Assembly (NCBI GenBank): GCA_015501585.1
Contig: JADNRY010000230.1
Span: forward strand, 33,666-97,665
Source of the DNA: Rhodocollybia butyracea
Taxonomy: Eukaryota > Basidiomycota > Agaricomycetes > Agaricales > Omphalotaceae
DNA: 64,000 nt
Reading direction: 5' to 3'
Positions 55,791 through 64,000 of this stretch are shown here, piece by piece (within the stretch, counting starts at the first letter, position 1; each line of letters begins with the position of its first letter). Position numbers and translations under genes: made by a program. The notes beneath the pieces are model-generated. The model had not been told where the DNA came from, searched no databases, and saw only the letters and a list, made by a program, of their open reading frames with translations.

Positions 55791-57839
55791 GAAGGCAGGT
55801 ATGGCGGAGGTGGGTGAGGTCAGGGCGTGGGAAGTAGATTTCAGCAAGTTCAAGGTGGTGGTGATGTTCAAGAACTTGGTGGAATTAGAATACCGAGAGT
55901 GCAGGAGGAGACTCAAACATGCCGGAACACTCGGTACGTCTGCATATGATCTGTGCCCATACACACATACTTCTGAGCTCGTTGAGCTTTATCCTGATGC
56001 TGGTGCAGCCAGTCTCGCAAGGACACGAGGATGTCAAACTCTTGGAGGTAGAGCTGGTTCTGAAAATGACTAAAGAGCAGAAAGAATCACCGAAAACGAA
56101 TGATACAAAAAAAAAAAAGAAAAAAGAATGGGATAAACATACCCCGCCGTTACAACCAGCCATTCCCATTCCTACTCCCACCGTTCCCATTCCCATTGGT
56201 CCCACCACCCACCACCGTCGCATCGGAAGTAACCCCATAACCACTGCCCTAACCATCATCGCACTCACAGCGCCTCTCTCCAACAAATACCACACAACCT
56301 TTGACAAATACCCTCTCCCCAGTCTTCTCAAACTGCAAAGCAGTATTCAACACATCTCTGACAAAATTGAACAAGGAAAAGTGTTCTATAACTCCTCCAC
56401 ATGTCTAAGAAATGCCTTTTCAGCACTCTCCGGCCGGTTCCTTCGAATGGCAGCACATATTTCTACGAGGTCCTCTCCTTCTCCATATCTTGTTGTCCGA
56501 ACAGTCCCTGTGCTTATCTCCCCGCTTCTTCCAAACTCTGTTGCATCTGCGTATGGCAGCTCATCAATAGTAGAGGCCAAAAGCCATGGTTTTGCAGCGA
56601 ATGCTTTACTGAGGCATTTGCGAGGGAGAATATTGGGGAGGGGATAGGGGGACGACCCAGAAGGAGCAGCTTCTGGAGGAGGAGGCTTGTATTGCTGGGA
56701 GGTTTAAGATTTTTGAGAGGCAGAGGTCGTAGAGGTAAGGGAGAGTACCAAGATGAGATTGGAGTGGGATAACCCATCCACGATACCGATGTTTGGTTGG
56801 TGAGGGAAGAAGGAAGTGGGAAGGTAAAAGGACAGAAAAATAGATCCCATAATAAGATGACGGCTGTGGTAGAGAGCCCTGTGAAGATAACACATCAAGA
56901 ACATGGTGAGAAGAGAGCCACTTCTGCGTTTGCGGTAGCTAAGGATGAGTTTGAGTTTGAGTTTGAGATGATAAGCTGAATGGTATCCAGTGTACTCAGA
57001 TACACCACGTTATCTATGGATTCAAGGACCAGGTTCAATTGATCACTATCAAAGATAAAAAAATAAAAAAGTCAGATCGTATGCTAGAAACTCACAAAGG
57101 ACTAACAAAACCAGACCCACTGGCTGAAACCTCCAAAGCCCTCCTGCAGCGGCGCCTCCACATGCCAACTCTCACGAAAACCACCTTCCAAATCCATGCT
57201 GACGCCCAGCACTTTCACCCGCATACGTGCCTCTAGCATCTGCACCCGCACTTGGCCGCAAAAACAAGTAGTCCATCCTGGTGAACACCCGAAGGTGAGA
57301 TCTCAATTGCCAGGACCTTGTCACCTGAATATGTGTGTCTACATCGTGGCGAGAGTAACCTTGAGGCAAGTGAGCAGGAAGGGGGCGCGGAGTTGTAGAT
57401 TAAATGCAGGGCTCATCGCTGGCTCATCGTCAATAGATGAATACATGGAGCATTTGTATTTTGTATTTTTTTTGAGCAATTGAGGGACAGGTGGAATGGA
57501 CTAGGGTACGGGAGATTATTGAATGGAGACTTGATAGCTGTTTGGTACATAGATCAGAAAACAATGAAAAGAAAAAAAAAATTTAGAAATGAGATGGTAC
57601 GTACTCTATAACGTGGACACGATTGACTTGAGGATATAGCCTTTATAATGTGAAGCAAATATTTGTAGTGGCGCATAGCTGTTCAACACGAAGGGCTCGC
57701 CGCGAGCAAAGTCTCCATTTCTCTCGTTAGAACGCCAGACAAGAGATAAGCGCTTTCCACGCTTGGTTACACAGTCACAACTTGGTCATGACCGTGGCAG
57801 ATAGCAGTAAATCACGAGGCTTGATAATTTCATGGCATT
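54736..57839. other. Unassigned region with possible broken genes
   Basis: No gene could be built. A minus-strand frame at 55597-55283 (about 104 aa; LWNLGLSTTLNHGVPTLQ, GKRMVTFRVGLIARWNATTG) looks protein-like but is unrecognised. Minus-strand pieces at 56600-55885 (ASTIDELPYADATEFG, SAMMVRAVVMGLLPMRRW) and near 57300-57100 also read sensibly but are separated by stops. A 40-G run lies at 55748-55787. Confidence 0.3.
55748..55787 (+). repeat. Homopolymer run of 40 G
   Basis: Forty consecutive G residues, flanked by GAGAGT and TTAGAAGG. The length is probably approximate in any assembly. Confidence 0.8.
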
Positions 57840-58220
57840 CATGCAGAACATTTTGGTTAAGAAGATTGCAGAGGGACCTGAAAATTTAATCCCAGCAAAG
57901 CAAATGGCAATCGCAAGATGATAATTAGCTTGTCAAATGATTGTGTAATTAAACCCCCAATCTTTCCCCTCGTCCAATTATCCTTAACACGAATTTACGC
58001 CTTTCTCTGACTGGTAAGTTACTGGAAAATTATGCTCGTCAAGAAACGGAATACTAAGCATAGTGGCTGAACAAACAAAAGACATTAGATTTTAATTAGA
58101 CAGTCACACAACAATGGTGGTACATGATTTTTCATCAATTGATGGTTCATCTTCTACTTGCAAGTGTGGGCCATCGCGCAAGCACGTGGCAGGTACGAGT
58201 CCTGGAAGAGACTAGGTATG
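57840..58220 (-). pseudogene. Decayed copy of the S9 peptidase 5' region
   Basis: It matches about 26690-27110: AAGATTGCAGAGGGACCTG, TTAATCCCAGCAAAGC, GATGATAATT, ACGCCTTTCTCT, TGAACAAACAAAAGA and the CTTCNTGCA / GCGCGCAAGC area near 58180. It keeps the region around the former start codon, which here reads without ATG (GCGATTGCC context). No coding remains. Confidence 0.6.
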
Positions 58221-59399
58221 AAATGCAGACTACACTCTGCAGTACATTGCAGCAGAAGGTAAGTATGTGCCTGGGCCCAATAACATATTAACATTTCTGA
58301 TACTCATATTATCCAATACACTCTCCCGAGCGAGAACGAACAGCACGATGGAAGCTGGTGACTGCTCTGGTTGAAAAGATATTGACCCACTGGAATATAA
58401 GTGGAGGCAACACAGCAGTGAATGTCCAGCAAACCGTAAGCATGGAAAGGAGCTCTTTTTGGTTGGAAAGACACTGAAGTTCAAGGGCGCTGCTATCATT
58501 CAATGGAACACGAGTGATGTCAAATGAAGGATCAATGTAGAAAGCAACATAAATTTGCAAAATTTTGGTGGTGAGCTTGGTAGGCACTATGAAAGAAAAA
58601 TCAGTGTGAGGAATGCAAGGGATACCCAAATACACTCACAAGAAGTAAAGGAAGGCATTTTGTCCGAGGTTAGAAAGGGCAGTAAATATTGAAGTTGTCA
58701 ATGGAACCATTAAATACACCAAAAGAGGCAGCACATGCACTTCAACCGCCGCCGACGAAAAGTAAAAACCAGAGGAAGTAAAGTGCGGGGGTACAAAACA
58801 GGAAGTAATGAGATATATATCAATGCCATGTGGCAAAAAAGAATCCACTGCACTGAGAATTTGCACGTGCATGTAAGAGACAGAACTGCAGCGGCATTTA
58901 ATGCAGGAAAAAATGTCAAGAGGATGGTTCGGTATCAGTTAGATGCATCGATGCGCTGGGTAAATGTGGTCGCACTGCCACGCAGTAAGCGGTAGGACAT
59001 GAATAAAGAGAGTAAGTGGTGCAACAAGGAATAACAGGCAACTGGGAGCTGCAAAAAGTGCAGTGAGAAGCGTTGAACTTGTTGTTGAGCGCTGAATTCA
59101 CAAAATCACATGACAGGCGCTTTGACATCCCAAATAAGGCGAAACGATTCTGCTTAGCTTAATTTGGACGCCATCAAAACCAATCGGGACGAAATTCCCA
59201 CGCGAAACCGGCCATAAGGACGAGCCTTCATTACATTCAGGACTCGTAATTATCATCGGTCCTCAATGTCCTCCGAGTCCATAAACGTGAAATTCACCAT
59301 TCACACATGTAGCCTCCATTTACAGAAACACTTGACCGAGATACAGCAATCCCTACCAGTTAAATACTGCTAGAATTGCGACACCGTCTTCCACTGTCA
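58221..59399. other. Unassigned sequence between duplicate blocks
   Basis: Minus-strand frames at 58635-58309 and 58872-58636 are hydrophobic and could belong to a decayed membrane-protein gene. No family was recognised. Confidence 0.3.
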
Positions 59400-61122
59400 G
59401 GGTTCGTTGCCTGCTTATTTTGGTGAGTCCGTTGACTACTCCAAGCGAAAGCGATGTCAGGGTGTTAAGCCTTAGACAGCGACCTGGTCAACTACAAAAT
59501 ATCCGGGCTGGTCATTAGAAGATTATATACAACTCTCAAACACTGTAACTTACTCTTTAGCAATAAGTATACAGTCTCTACAAGCTTCATACCCGTCTAC
59601 GGGACTACCGAACTACCGAACTTTAATGCGGCGATCTCCAGCCTGCCTGTGGCAGGTAGAAGAAGTGAGGGCGTTTAAGTTGAAACCCCCGAGCGAAAAC
59701 GAGGGCAGCAAAGGTCAGCGGTCTCCAACCTGTGACAGGTACTAGAAGAGAGGGCGTTTAAGTTGTAACCCCCAAAATCAAAATAGCTTGAAAATAGCTG
59801 TAGCTAGCTATATTCGGAACGACAGGATGGATGGAAGCACCGCGCCCTGTGATTTCCTTCCTCTCTGAGCGCCCAGGACCATAGCCACGACCAGAAGTGC
59901 TCTGCACGCGTAAGTGCAACACTTCGCAAAATCCTGAAAAATATAGGTTCTCGCCTTCCTATGCCCTCTGTAATTTTTCTTAACAGTATCCAGGTGTTTT
60001 ACGATAAGCTTATCTACTAGTTTTAGCCAATTTTCAAAAACGACTTGCATGGTGAGCAGAATGTTGAGATCTATCCCTGATGATGCTAAGTTCAAAGACG
60101 ACCTTGCAGCATTGGCAACGGAAGAGACAAACATTCAGAATATCTTGATGCAGGTGGACATACAGCGTTTACGTCCAGATGTTCTTAATGCTCTCATTGC
60201 CTTTAGCTTCTATCGGTTCAGCACCAGGGCTAGCACTGTGGTAGCCCTGCATGCTGTGGACATTGCAGAAGCCACTGATGACACTCAGCGTCTTGCTGAA
60301 GCTCACCTAGTCCTGGGGAAAATACTCTTCAGACTTGATCGTTATGATGAGGCGTGTCCGCATTTTGAGAATGCTCATCGCCTTTTCAAAACTTTACCTG
60401 ATGGACCAGATCACTGGCATATGGGAGAATGTTTGATGCAACTAGCAGAAATGTGGATGTATATGATGATATTCTCTAACAAAAATCGCCTCCTGGTACT
60501 GGAGGCACAAGCGGAGCTCTCTCACAATCCAAGCCAAAAGTATTATGTTGCGTGTGGTTTGCTTGGACTTGGGAATTTCCTTTGGTGGTCATCAGATTTC
60601 CGTGAAGCTTTGAAAGTGCTTAGTGCTGCAAAATCCATCTTCGAGGAGCTGGAATGTCAAGCAAGCACCTCCGAATGCCTTATTTTAATGGCACATGTAT
60701 ATATTGATTCCCAAGAATACATGCAAGCTGTTGATCTCTCTAGGCTGGGTCTGATAAAAGCCGAAAAAAGCGGTGATGTTAGGCTCATCCATGATGCTCT
60801 GATAGACTTGATACAGTCTCTCGTCATCCTATCATATCATGATGAAGCACTCGACATCATTGGAAAATGGCTTCCCCATGTTCGGGCTGGGGGCAGCCCA
60901 CTTACAATCGGTCAGATTTTGGAGCTACTTGGTTATAACTGTGTGGAAAAGATGGACCTGCGGAAAGCTCAAGTCGCATTTGAGGGGGCACGGATACAAT
61001 ATTCCAACATAGGATCTACAGTGTTGGGGAGAAAGAGCAAGGAAAGATGTTCAGCCAACCTTACTAAACTGGAAAATGGCCTGACTATTACCGTTCTCTC
61101 TGATTTACAAAAATGGCCATAA
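59400..61122 (+). pseudogene. Truncated NLR copy; 357-aa TPR part still open
   Basis: 59400-59830 repeats the upstream region of the 27.4-kb gene (GTGAGTCCG, CCAAGCGAAA, GTGAGGGCGTTT units). Then 60049-61122 jumps to its C-terminal part. Frame 60049-61122 is open for 357 residues, from IPDDAKFKDDLAALATEETN through TPR helices (DEACPHFENAHRLFKTLP, HWHMGECLMQLAEMWMY, AQAELSHNPSQKYYVACGL, YHDEALDIIGKWLPHV) to LQKWP. The four-helix domain and NB-ARC are deleted. It may be expressed as a TPR-only protein, but its start (ATGGTGAGCAGAATG) is a chance junction. It shows the correct frame where the 30.6-kb copy is shifted. Confidence 0.65.
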
Positions 61123-62140
61123 TATTGTCACCTGCGTAATAAATATGGTGGTGAAGAGCCTCAAACACAACAATGTTACGAGTAGTGCCGTCACTTGTAT
61201 TTACATCGATATAGGCCTGTCATAGATGGGACTGGATATGGATATGGATATGGATTACACACTGCCTAACATCGATAGTATTGTCTGTATTCAGTTCTGC
61301 TCTGGCAAGTCTCATATCTAATCAGATGTGATGAGATTAGGTTAATTTTCAGAAATTCATAACTTTCAGCCTTGTGAATGCTGCAATTTTTGAAAGTTTT
61401 GGCGGTAAAAAATGTAGAAGCACACTTTTAAAGTATGACCGTTACCCGAGACCATACTAGCATCAGTAAACCTGCACATCGCTTTCGGGCTTTGAAAGTG
61501 CACACCAAGCTTCCCTCAAGCTGAGCTTTGGTGACAAGCACAAGTGCTTTGAATGCACCCCTCCTTTCCTTTGAAAGCGCTCAAAGCAACATCCAAGCTC
61601 ACCCCAAGCTCACTTTAATCACCAAGCAAATCTCAAAGCACGATAAAAAAAATAAGAAATGCAGCATATATTGTGTATGGGTACATACATACCTTGCTAC
61701 GTATTACCTGAATGCTACATATAGTTTCTCACCTACTCCCAGTCCATGTTTACCATGAAAGTCAGCCACGGAACTTGTCAGCACAACTACCAGGACAACT
61801 ACAACGACCATTGCGGAAGCTCTCGAACACTAATCGAACAAATCCATGGCGGGTACACTTAAATCAATGAAGAAATCAAGATATACTAAGATCTTGCCAG
61901 TCTTGACAGAAATCTAAATTGCAAGAATGCGACTTGAAAGTTGGGGTACATGTTATGTACCCTCTTATTGCTTGGTGAATGTAGTTTGTATACGCCGCGA
62001 TTCCCTCTCAGGCCTTTGTATTTAGCCTCAGGATGCCGGTTCATTCAAGAAGTATGCAGGCAAAGGCGCTTCGCCTTTTTTTTCGTAACCGTACATGGGT
62101 AGTACATACTACGTATAAGCATCTATCTGATGAGTTAACG
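61123..62140. other. Spacer, no gene found
   Basis: Flank of the TPR copy. Short repeats of CAAGCTCACCCCAAGCTCA type occur around 61505-61615. Nothing else was recognised. Confidence 0.4.
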
Positions 62141-62480
62141 AAAAAAGTTGAATGAGATACGGCGACCACCCGAATCTCGTCTACCGCTCGGGTTTCCTCA
62201 CTACGCCCTTCCCAAAGCCCGTCGGCAGATACGCTCATTTCATTTCCCCGTCAAGTCACTCTGCGGAGTCTTCCACACCTCGCTCAATAGTGTTTGGGGC
62301 GCTGTCGGTCCACAGATCCATGACCTAGATAGATCGACTGGTCGTCCATCGACCCTGCCCGCTTCTTCACCCACGGACCGCTGACGAAGGGGAGTCTCGG
62401 TCCCGTCGTCATATGGGTTGGCGTCGCTCCTGGTTCCCGCCGATACTACCCATGAGGTCTTCCAAGAGATCCTTACCGGC
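62141..62480 (+). pseudogene. Fragment of a second trypsin-like protease family copy
   Basis: It is homologous to 52848-53188: CACCCGAATCTCGTCTACCG, CCCTTCCCAAAGCCCGTCGGCAG, GTTTGGGGCGCTGTCGGTCC, CTCGGTCCCGTCGTCATATGG and TTCCAAGAGATCCTTACC. The frame is broken by several indels. The match stops at about 62480, where S9 sequence begins. The same family resumes at about 63945. Confidence 0.65.
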
Positions 62481-63890
62481 CCTGGCCACAACAGCAACAG
62501 CTCGGTCTGTATTAACCTAAGGCCAGGAAATATCAGGAGATCACAGTGGGTTGGATAGATGGGGAACACACCTCGAGATAGCTTTCAAGCACAAACTGCC
62601 ACCTTTTTTGCAAGCCGACGAAAGGTTTTCCTCCCTGGTCACCAACGATCGCATCGGTGAAGGCTATCAAGTAGTAAGTCTCAAGGCAGGCATTGATCGA
62701 TAATATCTCAACATACCCTGACCGAAGGTAGTACTTCCAGTTGAGTTGATTGCGACAGTGAAATAACCATGCTGAGAGAAAACTAGAAAACAAAGGCTCA
62801 TACATTAGGTTGAAAAGAGAGCTGAAACGTAACGCATAACGCACCATTCGGGTTCCAACGAGTGGATCGTTGGTCTTTCCCGCCTTGAAGACCTTGCCAC
62901 ACAATGTCAGTTAAAGTCGAACGACCGAACAATTCCATACCCTCATGTATGAGCAACACGATCGGATGAGCCTTCTTCTGGTCTTCCTTCCGTCCCTTCG
63001 GTTTCAACATCCATCTCTGAACATCGATATCATCTGCGCCCTTGAACTAGAACTTCTCATGTCCTTCGTCCTTCCCTGGTAGATCAGCAGCCGTAAAGTT
63101 CGTAACCCGATCGACTTTTCCATTGAATTTTGCTGCGCCATTCGCTGCAATCTCATCCTGGAGAGCAACCAGTCCACTGACAACGAACACGTCGTTGGGA
63201 GATGTGAAGGACGACTTGGAGATCAAAATTCTTCTCTAGGATAGAGTTTGAAGACCTGAAGACACGCCGTCCTCGACGAGCGCCACTGGGTGAAGGTACA
63301 TGTCGGCTAGTTCAGGGTGTGTAGTTGGTTCTGAAGGAGTAGCGGGAATAGGAAGGACATAAATTTTGCTCCTGCCGTGGTCGCCAGCAGTGAAATATGT
63401 ATACTCTCCTTCCTTCGAAAGGTAAGAGACGATATGTTCAGCCAGGGCATAGACGTAAAAAACAGCTTACCTACAGCCAAGGAGTCCGAGCTACGAAGGA
63501 ATCCAGGCTACGATCGTATTTCTGAATCAACATACGCTTTTTTGAGGTCATAGCATATGACAATCTTTGCTCTGAATCGCTGGTCAGTGAAAGTGAGCGT
63601 GAGATAGGCTGGTACATGCCTGTCAACTTCATAGCCATCCTTATCTAGCTCTAGCCAAGAGCAGCTTTGTCTCCCCTCGCATTGAGAACGGGCTGTGTCG
63701 CGCTTGAGCTTGAGTACTTGAGTACTTGTAAACTCCTGTGATATCGACGACGTATACCTGCATGTGTCAGAAAGGAATAGCGTGAGATTAGAGTCGCCTA
63801 CATTCTGCCTGATCCACCATGCTTTCTCCTTCTTAACTGAGCTGCATCCAGTGTAAACGTCGAATTTCTTGGAAGTCACTAGATTCTGAA
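62481..63890 (-). pseudogene. Fragment of an S9 peptidase copy, introns retained
   Basis: Collinear with 24430-25840 of the S9 gene, including its introns. It reads AFTDAIVGDQGGKPFVGLQK, KPKGRKEDQKKAHPIVLLIHEG and [15 protein letters not shown], with stops and deletions. Its retained exon junction (CATGAGG before GTATGG) preserves the phase lost in the intact gene. Both 5' and 3' parts of the gene are missing. Introns being present means DNA-level duplication, not retroposition. Confidence 0.7.
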
Positions 63891-63939
63891 AATGTTGTTA
63901 TTTAGCGCTGGATCATTTGATCGTGCGCTTGTAAAGACG

Positions 63940-64000
63940 GCAACATCGGACGCTATGCTGGCCTAGTTTCTTTTACTCGGAACGAGGTCGACATCGAGTC
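63940..64000 (+). pseudogene. Further fragment of the protease-family copy (to window end)
   Basis: AAGACGGCAACATCGGACGC, TATGCTGGCCTAG and TCGGAACGAGGTCGACAT match 54125-54203, the part just before the GDSGS motif. It continues beyond the window. Confidence 0.6.

Overview
The window looks like a chromosome segment of a filamentous basidiomycete, most likely an Agaricomycete. Coding genes are split by many short GT-AG introns (about 50-70 nt) with CTNAC-like branch sites. The mobile elements (Plavaka-type DNA transposon, tyrosine-recombinase retrotransposon with split direct repeats, Gag-only LTR elements) and the large NB-ARC/TPR receptor-like genes fit that group. Species and all family names are inferred from sequence recognition alone; no database search was possible.

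Layout. 0-1.35 kb: 3' part of an allantoate-permease-like MFS transporter (+). 1.35-7.8 kb: gene-poor, with a Harbinger-like element interrupted by a second TIR element, a small MITE, a 373-bp foldback and a palindrome. 7.83-12.65 kb: a Gag-only LTR retrotransposon (-) with a second LTR element nested inside its gag. 13.25-14.61 kb: secreted Ser/Thr/Gly/Ala-rich repeat protein (-). 16.38-18.19 kb: HGH1 (-), divergent from SPT20 (18.30-21.07 kb, +). 22.2-22.8 kb: broken SNM1/Artemis-like nuclease (-). 23.0 kb: intron-containing tRNA-Pro(AGG). 23.5-26.7 kb: secreted S9 dipeptidyl-peptidase (-), probably frameshifted once. 27.4-31.5 kb: NLR-like gene (4-helix domain, NB-ARC, TPR; +) with a duplicated 5' part and three frameshifts. 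31.88-32.98 kb: NAD(P)H-hydrate epimerase (+).

36.24-45.62 kb: a putative 9.4-kb Plavaka-type transposon carrying a nearly intact transposase, a 30-bp minisatellite, an unrecognised 498-aa gene and scrambled casein-kinase-1 exons. 45.70-51.48 kb: an intron-bearing DIRS/Ngaro-like retrotransposon with the arrangement A1-ORFs-B1-A2-B2. 52.47-54.74 kb: a trypsin-like serine protease pseudogene split by a 270-bp insertion that contains a tRNA-like sequence. 55-64 kb: decayed duplicates, comprising a copy of the S9 upstream region, a truncated NLR copy, and an S9 fragment embedded in a second protease-family fragment.

Functionally, the likely intact host genes serve housekeeping roles: eEF2 folding (HGH1), SAGA transcription (SPT20), NAD(P)H repair (NNRE) and nutrient uptake (MFS). 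The rest is a turnover zone. Where repeat pairs can be compared, almost every difference is a CpG transition, which suggests methylation-linked decay of transposons.
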